Positions 51,170 to 60,228 are shown, numbered from the stretch's first letter. The stretch: DNA of 64,000 nt from Sporosarcina highlanderae (GCF_030433715.1 NZ_JAROCC010000002.1:186001-250000); one strand, 5' to 3'. Program-made: numbers and translations. The notes: generated by a model from the letters alone, not told the origin.

Positions 51170-52330
51170 ATGGAAAGTTCTTTCGTCAAACGATTCGTTT
51201 CCACAGTAGGTGCTGGAGTTCTTGGATCGGCACTTACTTTAGGGGTTGTGGCGAATACGGATATTTTACAAGTGAAAACACCACAAGAAAAGGCAGCCGC
51301 AGTCACGGAAAATTCGACAACACCTACTTTCGTCCAGACATCATCAAATTCGGGATCAACATTATCAGACATGGTGGAGTACGCATCGAAAGGGATCGTC
51401 GGTGTCTCCAACTTCAAAACTACTGGCAACCGGTTTGCCGGTAACTCTGAGTTAGCCGAATTCGGAACCGGTTCTGGCGTCATTTATAAGATTGATGGAG
51501 AAGCTGCCTATATCGTTACAAATAACCATGTGATTGAAGGAGCAGGAAAAATCGAGGTGACATTGCAAGGCGGAGAAAAGGAAACTGCGGAGCTCATCGG
51601 TAGTGATGCGTTGACTGATTTGGCCGTCTTGAAAATCAGCGCTTCCCAAGTCGACATCGCCCTTGAATTCGGGGATTCTGATAAGCTGCGGGCTGGTGAT
51701 TCAGTTGTAGCAATCGGAAATCCGCTAAGTCTGGATTTCTCCGGTACTGTCACACAAGGCATCATTAGCGCACCCTCTCGTTCAATCGAAGTGAAAACGA
51801 TAGCGGGCGCTTGGGAAATGGATGTCATCCAAACTGATGCGGCCATCAATCCCGGAAATAGCGGCGGAGCACTTATTAATGCCGAAGGAAAAGTAATCGG
51901 CATCAATAGCTTAAAAATCGCAGAAAGCGGCGTGGAGGGACTTGGCTTCGCAATTCCAAGCAATGATGTTGTCCCATTACTTGAAGAAATTACGAAAAAC
52001 GGCAAAATTGAACGGCCTTATATTGGCGTTGGTCTTGCAGACTTAGCTAATGTTCCGTATATGTATGTTCAAAACATTCCCGAAGAGGTTAAAGGTGGCG
52101 TGATGGTGACAAGTGTCGACCCGACATCCGCTGCTAACAAGGCGGGATTGAAGGAACAGGACGTCATTACGGCCATCAATGGAACAGACATCAAAAATAG
52201 CATGGAACTTCGCAAATTCCTTTACACGAAGCTTTCCATCGGGGATAAGGCAAAGTTAACCGTCTATACAGGCTCGGAGAAACGAACTGTGGAATTGACA
52301 CTGACAAGTAAAACAACGCCTATAGAGTAA
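51170..52330 (+). CDS. HtrA/DegP-like membrane-anchored serine protease
   Basis: 386 residues: short cytosolic tail, one membrane anchor (about 10-30), a linker, a trypsin-like domain with triad His120 (NNHVIEG), Asp150 (LTDLAVL) and Ser231 (NPGNSGGAL), and one PDZ domain (about 290-375). HtrA proteases remove misfolded exported proteins. The ATG at 51170 is eight bases after GAGAGGGG. The paralogue class (HtrA, HtrB or HtrC) cannot be decided by eye, and no CssR site was recognised. Confidence 0.93.
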   Translation: MESSFVKRFVSTVGAGVLGSALTLGVVANTDILQVKTPQEKAAAVTENSTTPTFVQTSSNSGSTLSDMVEYASKGIVGVSNFKTTGNRFAGNSELAEFGTGSGVIYKIDGEAAYIVTNNHVIEGAGKIEVTLQGGEKETAELIGSDALTDLAVLKISASQVDIALEFGDSDKLRAGDSVVAIGNPLSLDFSGTVTQGIISAPSRSIEVKTIAGAWEMDVIQTDAAINPGNSGGALINAEGKVIGINSLKIAESGVEGLGFAIPSNDVVPLLEEITKNGKIERPYIGVGLADLANVPYMYVQNIPEEVKGGVMVTSVDPTSAANKAGLKEQDVITAINGTDIKNSMELRKFLYTKLSIGDKAKLTVYTGSEKRTVELTLTSKTTPIE

Positions 52331-52335
52331 ATAAC

Positions 52336-52366
52336 ACCTCCGCTGTAGCGGAGGTGTAGTTTTATA
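52336..52366. terminator. terminator after the protease gene
   Basis: Perfect stem ACACCTCCGCT/AGCGGAGGTGT with a two-base loop, followed by AGTTTTA; it serves two converging genes. Confidence 0.85.
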
Positions 52367-52373
52367 TACATAA

Positions 52374-53384
52374 TCAAACCGTTTGACGGATAGAAAACGC
52401 AGGTCGAAGCGATCCAATCGTTTCTTTTCTTGCATTTAGTAGTTCAGGGAAATGATAAGATGCAAGATTCTTCTTCTCCTGCTCTGTAAGCAATTTCAAC
52501 TGGTCTAAGATCTCCAGAACAACCGCATTTGTCGCACGGCTATTACCGTCTTCAATCTTCACCGCGATTCCTATGCCAACTTCAGGTACCCCCACACAAT
52601 AGACACCTTCAGCACCGACTTTCCCAAACATCCTGCCACCCATATGCTTCATGAAATCCGTGCAGAACCTTGATGTCCCCCCTACCATTTCTGGCGCGTT
52701 CATCATTGCTTTTGTCACTCGGTCAATTGAGGTTCTCCTTGATTCATCCAATTCACTTGGGTCCGCCATCCGCGCAAAAGAAAGTGCCAGGTTCTTTAAT
52801 GGCACACCATGGACTGGTACTCCGCAGCCATCGATGCCAATTTGAATATCATCCACCGGTACATCCGTCAACTCACTAATAACGGAAAGTATTCTTTGTT
52901 GAACGGGATGTTCCACCTTATAGTAATCCTCAACGCTTTCATTCATATGTATCGCCGTAGCAAGCATTCCACTATGCTTCCCCGAACAGTTATTATAGAT
53001 CGGAGTTATTTCCTTTCCTTCTCTTATAACTTCCTCAAATGCCTTTTGAAACCTTGGAGGATGCGTGCCGCACTGCAAATCCGCCACTTCCAAACCGATC
53101 CTGCTTAAAATGGATGCAGCTCTATCGGTATGTTGCCTTTCTCCATTATGTGAAGCGCAGCATAATGACAGATCCGCGTCCTCGAATTGAAAATGATCCG
53201 CTGCACCCGTTTCGATAATGGGAAGGGTTTGTAACGGTTTCATGGATGAACGCGCAAAAATCACATTATCCATATCCCCCACCCTAGCAATGACATCCCC
53301 TTTTGCATTAACAACTGCTATGCTGCCTCTATGCATACTCTCAACAAGAGGACCACGCTCAACATTCACAAGTACTTCAGACAT
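52374..53384 (-). CDS. asparaginase II family protein
   Basis: 336 residues of the Asparaginase_II family (distinct from AnsA/AnsB). Family landmarks are FARSSMKPLQTLP (about 42-54), SLCCASHNGE (72-81), CGTHPP (about 105), NNCSGKHSGML (about 132-142) and IGIDGCGVPVHGVPL. It probably hydrolyses asparagine or a related amide in the cytosol. A GGAAG site precedes the ATG. It is divergent from the amidotransferase-like gene. Confidence 0.88.
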   Translation of the reverse strand: MSEVLVNVERGPLVESMHRGSIAVVNAKGDVIARVGDMDNVIFARSSMKPLQTLPIIETGAADHFQFEDADLSLCCASHNGERQHTDRAASILSRIGLEVADLQCGTHPPRFQKAFEEVIREGKEITPIYNNCSGKHSGMLATAIHMNESVEDYYKVEHPVQQRILSVISELTDVPVDDIQIGIDGCGVPVHGVPLKNLALSFARMADPSELDESRRTSIDRVTKAMMNAPEMVGGTSRFCTDFMKHMGGRMFGKVGAEGVYCVGVPEVGIGIAVKIEDGNSRATNAVVLEILDQLKLLTEQEKKNLASYHFPELLNARKETIGSLRPAFSIRQTV

Positions 53385-53607
53385 TACAAAACACTTCCAT
53401 TCCCTTTAATTTCAAACATATATATATCACAACTATAATTCTATTATTTTCTACTTTCCGTTTAAATGCAAGTTCTTAATACACTAAATTACTCGAGTTG
53501 CCAAAACATTATTGAAAGGTTCTTTTTGGTTTGATAAGGTTATACTAATCCACCTATCAGACTATTCTGATGTGGCAGCACTTTTAATTAAGGGAGGGAA
53601 ATGTGGG

Positions 53608-54333
53608 ATGAAACCTATCATTGGCATAACTTCTGACGTCGAGCCTTCTGCTCATAAACTTCAGAACACATATATCCAAGCAATTATCGCAAGTGGCGGT
53701 ATACCGTTTATCATTCCTATGGGGGTTGAAACCGATATCGGGCAAATCACTTCAATCATCGATGGGTTAGTTATTTCAGGTGGCGGGGACATTAACCCAC
53801 TGGAGTTCAATGAAGAGCCCATTCAGCAGCTTGGAGACGTGACACCTGAAAGGGATTCGGTTGAATTGGGATTGGTTCGTGAAATGCTTAATTTGGATAA
53901 ACCCATCCTTGGCATTTGCAGGGGTCATCAGATCTTGAATGTTGCATGTGGAGGTACGATATACCAAGATATTGCGGCTCAAATCGCTACTCCACTTGTT
54001 CAACATAACCAAAAAGCGAAAAGGGATCATCAATCTCATACAGTGAATGTTGTACAAGGGACCCTTCTTGGATCAATTTCAATGTCTGGAAAGATCCTGG
54101 TCAACTCCTTCCACCATCAAGCCGTAAAAGATATCCCTTCCCCACTTATCGTTTCAGGTCAGTCGAGCGATGGGATTGTTGAGGCGATTGAAAGTACGGC
54201 GCATCAGTTCGTCATTGGAGTGCAATGGCATCCCGAGGCCCTTCTCCAAAAAGAGGACCAAGTTTCTGATAGATTATTCAAAGCATATATTAAAGCCTGC
54301 ATCGAAAGGATGGTTCAAGTTGAATATAATTGA
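53608..54333 (+). CDS. peptidase C26 / gamma-glutamyl-GABA hydrolase-like protein
   Basis: 241 residues of the class I glutamine amidotransferase fold. The nucleophile elbow GICRGHQILNVA (Cys near 108) and the QWHPE histidine-glutamate pair (near 219) are intact, as in PuuD and related gamma-glutamyl hydrolases. The ATG at 53608 follows AAGGGAGGG. It overlaps the dipeptidase gene by 14 bases. The pair suggests breakdown of gamma-glutamyl-linked peptides, but the substrate is not shown by sequence. Confidence 0.88.
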   Translation: MKPIIGITSDVEPSAHKLQNTYIQAIIASGGIPFIIPMGVETDIGQITSIIDGLVISGGGDINPLEFNEEPIQQLGDVTPERDSVELGLVREMLNLDKPILGICRGHQILNVACGGTIYQDIAAQIATPLVQHNQKAKRDHQSHTVNVVQGTLLGSISMSGKILVNSFHHQAVKDIPSPLIVSGQSSDGIVEAIESTAHQFVIGVQWHPEALLQKEDQVSDRLFKAYIKACIERMVQVEYN

Positions 54334-55249
54334 TCTGCATTGTGATGTTTTATTGAGAATGGAACAGTCTAAGGGTGAATTGTCTTTTGAGGATTCAGTG
54401 GAACTGGATGTTACTTACAATAAGTTGAAACAAGGTGGAGTAAAGATCCAAGCTTTCGCTATATTCATTCCCCCATCCATAAAATCGGATCAAAAATTCC
54501 AGGTAGCTCTTGATCAGATCCATTACTTTTACAATGAAGTGATTGGGAAAAACCCGAAAATGAAGGCCCTTAAAAACTGGCAGGAATTTGATCAGCTTGC
54601 TGATGACGAGATTGGTGCGTTTCTAACATTGGAGGGAGTCGATTGCATAGGCAACGATATGCAGAAGCTGTCGATTCTTCACGAATTAGGCGTGCGCTCC
54701 ATCGGATTGACGTGGAATAACGCAAATCTTGCTGCGGACGGTGTTGGCGAGGAACGAGGGGCTGGATTAACGGAATTCGGAAAAGAGATTGTCCGTTTTT
54801 GCAATGATCGGCAAATCCTTTCAGACGTTTCGCACCTATCTGAACGTGCTTTTTGGGATTTGCTGGACTTGGCTAAATACCCAATCGCAAGCCATTCCAA
54901 TTCAAAGACTCTATGCAGTCATCAAAGGAACCTGACCGATGAACAAGCCACTCATTTATTCAAAAAGAATGGACTCATCCATGTCGTATACACTCCTCCT
55001 TTCATCACCGGACAGGATTCGGCATCCATTTCCGATCTTATCGCACATATCGACCATTTTTGTTCACTTGGGGGCGTAAAGCAGATCGGGTTCGGATCGG
55101 ATTTTGACGGAATTTCAAAGAAGATCACCAATCTCGAAGATGCCTCCATGCATCCTGCATTAATTGACGAGTTACTGAAGAAATATAGCGAGGATGAAGT
55201 GAAAGGATTCGCGTATCAGAACTTCCTTGACCATCGACCAAAACAATAA
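54320..55249 (+). CDS. membrane dipeptidase family (renal dipeptidase-like, peptidase M19)
   Basis: 309 residues. Zinc-site motifs are DLHCD near the N-terminus, TLEGVDC (the bridging Glu), SHSNSKTLCSHQRNLTD (two His ligands) and GFGSDFDG. Enzymes of this family cleave dipeptides, including ones with D-residues. The likely start is TTG at 54320, six bases after AAAGGATGG, inside the end of the upstream gene; longer in-frame starts would extend far into that gene. Confidence 0.9.
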   Translation: MNIIDLHCDVLLRMEQSKGELSFEDSVELDVTYNKLKQGGVKIQAFAIFIPPSIKSDQKFQVALDQIHYFYNEVIGKNPKMKALKNWQEFDQLADDEIGAFLTLEGVDCIGNDMQKLSILHELGVRSIGLTWNNANLAADGVGEERGAGLTEFGKEIVRFCNDRQILSDVSHLSERAFWDLLDLAKYPIASHSNSKTLCSHQRNLTDEQATHLFKKNGLIHVVYTPPFITGQDSASISDLIAHIDHFCSLGGVKQIGFGSDFDGISKKITNLEDASMHPALIDELLKKYSEDEVKGFAYQNFLDHRPKQ

Positions 55250-55290
55250 GCGGAGGTGGCGGTTAGCCTTCCGGAGTGGATTAACTAAGC

Positions 55291-55322
55291 AGAAGGGGCT
55301 GTCTTTTCCGACGGCCCTTTCT
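55291..55322 (+). terminator. terminator after the dipeptidase gene
   Basis: Stem AAGGGGCTGTC/GACGGCCCTTT with a six-base loop and a T-rich tail, ahead of the two-component genes. Confidence 0.75.
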
Positions 55323-55437
55323 TATTTCATATAAATCCTCCTGAATCTGTCTCATATACTACTCCACGTATCACTTGTTTTTTAAAATCCTGTATAATTT
55401 CATGTAAGAAAAAGTTAGGCCAAGAGGGGGCTTTCCG

Positions 55438-56139
55438 ATGAAAATCCTTGTAATCGAAGATAATGAAAGTGTCTCTTCCATGATTGAACTATTTTTCGAG
55501 AAGGAAGGGATTGAAGGAGAGTTTGTAAAGGATGGGTTGGATGGATATAAGTGGGCAAGCTCGGAAGATTGGGATTGTCTGATTATCGATTGGATGCTCC
55601 CAGGGATGGATGGGGTATCCATTTGCAGGCAGTTGAGAAAAGATCAGATTGCAGTACCGATTATTATGCTAACCGCAAAGGATAGTGAATCCGATCAGGT
55701 GCTTGGACTTGAGATGGGAGCGGATGATTATGTAACGAAACCGTTCAGTCCGCTAGCACTTATGGCACGTATAAAGGCCGTCACGCGGCGTTATGCTGTT
55801 TCGAAAGAGCAAGGACTGGATGAAACAACGTTAAAAACTGACCATTTCACTATAAATACGGCAACACGTGAAGTGTTATTAGACGGTAAACCCGTGCCAA
55901 ACTTGACGCCGAAAGAATTCGATCTGCTCCATTTTTTCATCCAGCATCCGAAACAAGTGTTTACGCGTGAGCAGTTGCTCGATCGTGTGTGGGGATATGA
56001 TTTTTATGGTGATGATCGAACAGTGGATGTGCATATCAAACGGTTGAGATCGAAAGTGTCTAAGCCGAAACAATCCTTTTTCCATACAGTTTGGGGCGTT
56101 GGATACCGTTTTGACGAGACAATTGGTGATTCCGAATGA
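55438..56139 (+). CDS. OmpR-family response regulator
   Basis: 233 residues. The receiver domain (1-115) has the acidic pocket E7/D8, phosphoacceptor Asp51 (LIIDWMLPG), the conserved Thr (MLTAKD) and Lys (VTKPF). The winged helix DNA-binding domain (about 130-230) contains TPKEFDLL and DDRTVDVHIKRLRSK. The start follows GAGGGGG. Its stop overlaps the kinase start (ATGA). The target genes are not evident. Confidence 0.95.
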   Translation: MKILVIEDNESVSSMIELFFEKEGIEGEFVKDGLDGYKWASSEDWDCLIIDWMLPGMDGVSICRQLRKDQIAVPIIMLTAKDSESDQVLGLEMGADDYVTKPFSPLALMARIKAVTRRYAVSKEQGLDETTLKTDHFTINTATREVLLDGKPVPNLTPKEFDLLHFFIQHPKQVFTREQLLDRVWGYDFYGDDRTVDVHIKRLRSKVSKPKQSFFHTVWGVGYRFDETIGDSE

Positions 56140-57539
56140 AAATCAAATACTTCTATCAGCAATTGGCAAGTCACTTCAGCGTCATCATCATCGCGTTTTT
56201 AATTTTAAGTTTGCTGTTCTCGCATTTTGTCGAACAGTTCGTCTACGACAATAAAACAGAGGAGCTCGCCACCTACGGAAAATCGATCTTAAGCGATATC
56301 GAACAAGTCCAAGGTAGTTCAAGAGAGATTTTGAAATCATACGGACATGTATTGGAAAGTCGGGACATCCAATACAGTTTGTTCAATGAAAGGTCTGCAA
56401 TTATTTTTTCAACAGGATTGAAAACGCCCTTGATCGAATTGAATGTAGATGAGTGGCGGGCATTGCAAAGCGGCAAAGCCATAACGGTGAAACAGGAATA
56501 CAAACGATTTGAACAAGCCGTTACCTACGTCCTCCTTCCTTATTTCCATCGAAATCAGTTCATCGGGGGCATCTTACTGACATCCCCTATCAAAGGATCA
56601 CGGGAAATCATCTCGCAAATGAATAGCTATTTGATTTATACGACGTTCATTGCATTGGTAATCGCATTATTGCTGAGTGGAATTCTCTCCACCTTCCACG
56701 GTAGGCGTATTAAACGGCTTCGCTCCGCCACTGCCACTGTTGCGTTAGGTGATTACTCGGTTCGGATTCCAACAGAGGGCATCGATGAAATCGGTGAACT
56801 TGCTGGAGATTTCAACGGTATGGTCGAAAAGCTTGCGACATCCGCCGAGGAAATCGAGAATCTCGAAAACCGACGACGGCAATTCATGGCGGATGTGTCT
56901 CACGAGCTTCGTACGCCACTTACCACAATCCGCGGCATCATCGAAGGATTGCGTAATGATATGATCTCGGAATCGGAAAAAGAGCGTGGGCTTCAGCTCG
57001 CGAGTAATGAAACAATGCGACTAATCCGTCTTGTGAATGAAAACCTGGATTACGAAAAGATTCGTTCCAATCAAGTGACTTTGGTGAAACAAGAGATCCA
57101 ACTGAAGGAATTGCTTGAAATTATAAAGGACCAATTAGGCGATGCAGCTGCTGAACGTGGTGATGAAATCGTTGTGGACGTTACGGATGATCTTTTCATC
57201 TTCGCCGATTACGACCGGCTAACTCAAGTGTTGATCAATATCACAAAAAACAGCATTCAGTTTACGGAAAATGGATTGATTAGCCTGAAGGGCTTTATGC
57301 ACGATAATCGCACGGTTATTGAAATCGGGGATACAGGAATCGGGATGGATCCCGAAGAAGTCGAGAAGATTTGGAGCCGTTTTTACAAAGCGATCGATTC
57401 GCGCACGACTAATCCATATGGCGAATTCGGATTGGGGTTGTCGATCGTGAAACAGTTAGTCACTTTGCATTGCGGTACGATTACTGTGGAGAGCGTGAAG
57501 GGCGAAGGGACGAAATTTAGGATTGAGTTGCCGAGGTAG
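56136..57539 (+). CDS. sensor histidine kinase
   Basis: 467 residues: two membrane helices (about 14-32 and 165-186) flanking an extracellular sensor of about 130 residues, then HAMP (about 187-240), HisKA with FMADVSHELRTPL (His256) and a HATPase_c domain with NSIQF (N box), GDTGIGMD (G1) and GLGLS (G2). It is coupled by a four-base overlap to the response regulator. The stimulus cannot be predicted; no accessory gene is linked. Confidence 0.95.
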   Translation: MKIKYFYQQLASHFSVIIIAFLILSLLFSHFVEQFVYDNKTEELATYGKSILSDIEQVQGSSREILKSYGHVLESRDIQYSLFNERSAIIFSTGLKTPLIELNVDEWRALQSGKAITVKQEYKRFEQAVTYVLLPYFHRNQFIGGILLTSPIKGSREIISQMNSYLIYTTFIALVIALLLSGILSTFHGRRIKRLRSATATVALGDYSVRIPTEGIDEIGELAGDFNGMVEKLATSAEEIENLENRRRQFMADVSHELRTPLTTIRGIIEGLRNDMISESEKERGLQLASNETMRLIRLVNENLDYEKIRSNQVTLVKQEIQLKELLEIIKDQLGDAAAERGDEIVVDVTDDLFIFADYDRLTQVLINITKNSIQFTENGLISLKGFMHDNRTVIEIGDTGIGMDPEEVEKIWSRFYKAIDSRTTNPYGEFGLGLSIVKQLVTLHCGTITVESVKGEGTKFRIELPR

Positions 57540-57567
57540 TAGTCCTTCGGGCGTGGAGGATGCATTC

Positions 57568-57711
57568 TTGAGCGCGAAGGAATGGACCCCTACGAGAATT
57601 AATGGACCTTGAGCGCGAAGGAATGGACCCTTACGAGAATTAATGGACCTTGAGCGCGAAGGAATGGACCCTTACGAGAATTAATGGACTTTGAGCGCGA
57701 AGGAATGAACC
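57568..57711. repeat. 41-bp direct tandem repeat, 3.5 copies
   Basis: Units starting TTGAGCGCGAAGGAATGGAC begin at 57568, 57609, 57650 and 57691, exactly 41 bases apart; the last unit is cut to 21 bases. Copies differ by one or two bases. Each unit holds two GAATGGACC/TAATGGACC half-words, so the unit is itself a diverged duplication. It fills the gap between the histidine kinase and the next gene. Confidence 0.93.
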
Positions 57712-57798
57712 TTGGACGTATAGGAAGGTCAGTCCGTTTCGAATAGAAGATTACTGTGGTACGATTTGATTGAGTAGTCTGAAAGAAGAGGTGTTCCT

Positions 57799-58341
57799 AT
57801 GAATTTCATCGCATGGATAATCATAGCTTGTGAGATTGGATTTTGGGTCGTCATTGCTGCTGGATTGATCACCCGGTATATATTCAACCAAAAACGGCTC
57901 GGCCTATTTTTCCTTGCCCTCACCCCAGTCCTTGATCTCTTTTTATTAATCGTTACAGCAAATGACTTGCATAACGGTGCCACCGCCACACAGATTCATG
58001 CACTTGCCGCCGTTTACCTCGGGGTATCCATCGCGTTCGGTAAAAGTATGATCCGTTGGGCGGATGAAAAATTTGTTTACTATTTTAAAAAACAAGGACC
58101 GAAACCAGTACGAAGATCAGGAATGGATTATGCCAAACATTCCTTGAAAGGCTCCTTGCAACATGTTCTCGCTTTCATCATTGGCGGTGCGTTCTTATAT
58201 CTTATGATTTACTGGATTGACGAACCGGATAGAACCCAGTCCCTTTCGGAAATGCTTAAACTATGGTTACTTATTCTCGGAATTGATTTCGTCCTTTCCA
58301 CTTCGTATTTCATTTGGCCGAAACCGGCAAAAACAAAATAA
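57799..58341 (+). CDS. integral membrane protein, unknown function
   Basis: 180 residues with four or five hydrophobic segments (about 3-25, 32-52, 62-80, 117-137 and 148-168) and a basic loop KKQGPKPVRRSGMDYAKHS between the third and fourth. It resembles the YmcC-type integral membrane proteins of Bacillus by general pattern, but I am not sure. The ATG follows AGAGGTG. A terminator follows. Confidence 0.82.
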   Translation: MNFIAWIIIACEIGFWVVIAAGLITRYIFNQKRLGLFFLALTPVLDLFLLIVTANDLHNGATATQIHALAAVYLGVSIAFGKSMIRWADEKFVYYFKKQGPKPVRRSGMDYAKHSLKGSLQHVLAFIIGGAFLYLMIYWIDEPDRTQSLSEMLKLWLLILGIDFVLSTSYFIWPKPAKTK

Positions 58342-58348
58342 TTGTACA

Positions 58349-58377
58349 CAAAAAGCCGAATGGATCGGCTTTTTGTA
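58349..58377 (+). terminator. terminator after the 180-residue membrane protein gene
   Basis: Stem AAAAAGCCGA/TCGGCTTTTT with a five-base loop, starting eight bases after the stop. Confidence 0.88.
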
Positions 58378-58383
58378 TTCCTA

Positions 58384-58562
58384 AAAAACGCATAAATCCC
58401 TTGAAAGATGCATAAAAAGTATTTATGCGTCTTTAAGTATGATTTATGCGTAAAATTTTCGTTTTATACGTGTCTAACGCGTTTTATGCGTGTCTGGTGC
58501 AATTTATGCGTACCAACAATCTGCTTACTCAGTAAATGTTCTTGTATACCATTCCGCAGCCG
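58384..58562. repeat. left copy of a 160-180 bp direct repeat
   Basis: It contains alternating GCATAAA and TTTATGC words and ends with about 35 bases nearly identical to the last 12 codons of the esterase gene at 59566 (minus strand). It is about 90 percent or more like the copy at 59445-59602 by eye, with one 20-base insertion of an extra GTTTTATGCGTGTCT unit. It fills the first 220 bases of the gap before the 239-residue ORF. Confidence 0.9.
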
Positions 58563-58563
58563 A

Positions 58564-58593
58564 TTGACAGACCGTTTATATTTCACATATGGA
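58564..58593 (+). promoter_or_regulatory. possible promoter of the 239-residue ORF
   Basis: A perfect TTGACA (58564-58569), an 18-base spacer and TATGGA (58588-58593), starting immediately after the end of the left direct repeat. The -10 is weak. Confidence 0.45.
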
Positions 58594-58664
58594 AGGGCGG
58601 GTCTTCCATTCTATGGTAACATACAATTAAACAACAGCTGTATGAAAACGAGGGGATTAGCCAG

Positions 58665-59384
58665 TTGAAAAAAAGATGGGTACTATTCTTAGTAGGGGTA
58701 ATTTTATTTCTTAGCTCTCTTCCATTAACTGTGCAAATGGCAATGGAAAAGACACATACTGCTAAAATGCATAATCGTTACGACCTCCATATTATTAGTC
58801 ACAGATATCCACCACCGAAATCAACGTTCCTCTATAAGGATCACACTGTAAAGGTTGAAGAAACGCCAATTGATAAGGAAAGTTATACGGATCCTTGGAA
58901 ATATACTATCGCTTTTGCCGATTTATCGGTCGTTGTCAATGAAGAACAAATCGATAAATTGGAGCAGTACCCTATACGGATTGAAGAAGAAGGATTGGCA
59001 AGATACTACGGCAATATTTCTTTTATCATCCTGAAAGATAAACGGAGAGATGAAGAAAAACTGTATATGATTTTAAAGAAAACTAACGACCCCATTGAAG
59101 TGGGGATTAATATTGACCCAATGATGTTAACATACGATTTATATAGTATTAACGAGGCAGGCCATTTGGAAGGAGAATCGTTCAGCTTCACCAACCGTAA
59201 TGCCTTGCAAACCCTAATATTGAATAATAGCGGCGCCTCTCCATTTGCAATTGGTTATTATACGGATGCTTGGAATTGGATGCCATCTATTTTATTCCCA
59301 TTCATTTTCCCGTTTTTCTCATTCTTTGTCGGAGTCTTTTTAATGATTCGATTCCTCCCTTTCAAAAGACGAAAACAAACGTAA
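58665..59384 (+). CDS. membrane protein of unknown function, 239 residues, flanked by direct repeats
   Basis: Start is TTG at 58665, after GAGGGGA. An N-terminal hydrophobic segment (about 5-24), an extracellular domain of about 180 residues rich in charged residues, and a C-terminal helix (about 205-228) ending in FKRRKQT are seen. I do not recognise the family. It is boxed between two direct copies of a sequence containing the esterase 3' end, so it may have arrived by, or been left after, a duplication or insertion. Confidence 0.78.
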   Translation: MKKRWVLFLVGVILFLSSLPLTVQMAMEKTHTAKMHNRYDLHIISHRYPPPKSTFLYKDHTVKVEETPIDKESYTDPWKYTIAFADLSVVVNEEQIDKLEQYPIRIEEEGLARYYGNISFIILKDKRRDEEKLYMILKKTNDPIEVGINIDPMMLTYDLYSINEAGHLEGESFSFTNRNALQTLILNNSGASPFAIGYYTDAWNWMPSILFPFIFPFFSFFVGVFLMIRFLPFKRRKQT

Positions 59385-59444
59385 AAAGCCGGCCCACACA
59401 CGAGATCGACTTTTATAGTACCTAAAAAACGCATAAACTACGCG

Positions 59445-59602
59445 AAAAACGCATAAATCCCTTGAAAGATGCATAAAAAGTATTTATGCGTCTTTAAGTA
59501 CGATTTATGCGTAAAATTTTCGTTTTATGCGTGTCTGTTGCAATTTATGCGCACCAACGATCTGCTCACTCAGTAAATGTTCTCTGATACCATTCCGCAG
59601 CC
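59445..59602. repeat. right copy of the direct repeat, overlapping the esterase 3' end
   Basis: Matches 58384-58562. The last 37 bases are coding sequence of the esterase gene (minus strand); the rest is downstream of its stop and consists of GCATAAA/TTTATGC words. An additional GCATAAACTACGCG unit precedes it. Confidence 0.9.
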
Positions 59603-60177
59603 GCTTCAACTTCCGTCCTCGTCAGCGAATGGCCATTCATCTCCCAATGAACTTCTGTCTTAGCACCTGCATCCGCAAGCAACTCTTCCAAATCAATCGT
59701 CTCCTGCGCAGGGCAAATCGGATCATTCTTCCCTGCGGTGATGAACACTGGAACCCCATTCAAGTCAGGCAATTCAATCCCTCGTCTCGGCACCATCGGA
59801 TGATGTAATATAGCACCTCTCAACGAATCCGCATAATGGAACAGGAGACTTGCCGCGATATTTGCACCGTTCGAATAACCGATTGCAACAATATTCGACC
59901 TGTCAAATCCATGCTCTTCAGCTGCTTCATCTAAAAATGCATTTAATTCGTTCGTTCGGAAGACAAGATCCTCCTCATCAAATACCCCTTCCGATAGACG
60001 GCGGAAAAAGCGGGGCATTCCATTTTCCAATACATTGCCCCGTACACTTAAAACGGAAGCTTCAGGATCAATCATTCCCGCAAGCGGCACCAAATCCTGC
60101 TCCGTACCACCAGTACCATGTAATAAAAGTAGGATCGGCTTCGACGGATTAGCCCCTTGCTTGAAAATATGCTTCAT
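59566..60177 (-). CDS. MhqD-like carboxylesterase / alpha-beta hydrolase
   Basis: 203 residues. The oxyanion-hole segment LLLHGTGGTEQDL (about 17-29), nucleophile elbow GYSNG (Ser near 101), Asp in AGKNDPICP (near 154) and the C-terminal His in GHSLT complete a hydrolase triad. It resembles B. subtilis MhqD (YodD), a member of the MhqR regulon for quinone stress. A perfect promoter and an MhqR-type palindrome precede it, which supports that assignment. Confidence 0.87.
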   Translation of the reverse strand: MKHIFKQGANPSKPILLLLHGTGGTEQDLVPLAGMIDPEASVLSVRGNVLENGMPRFFRRLSEGVFDEEDLVFRTNELNAFLDEAAEEHGFDRSNIVAIGYSNGANIAASLLFHYADSLRGAILHHPMVPRRGIELPDLNGVPVFITAGKNDPICPAQETIDLEELLADAGAKTEVHWEMNGHSLTRTEVEAAAEWYQRTFTE

Positions 60178-60228
60178 TATAATATTTCCCCCTTGATTTC
60201 ATTTATCATAAAACGGAATGCGTAAATT

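Noticed and set aside
57568-57711. Possible CRISPR array or coding repeat
   Set aside because: The 41-base units abut without spacers, and no open frame with a ribosome binding site spans them.
58384-59602. Composite transposon or insertion sequence around the 239-residue gene
   Set aside because: There is no transposase, no terminal inverted repeats and no target-site duplication; the direct repeats include a fragment of the neighbouring gene, which fits duplication better.
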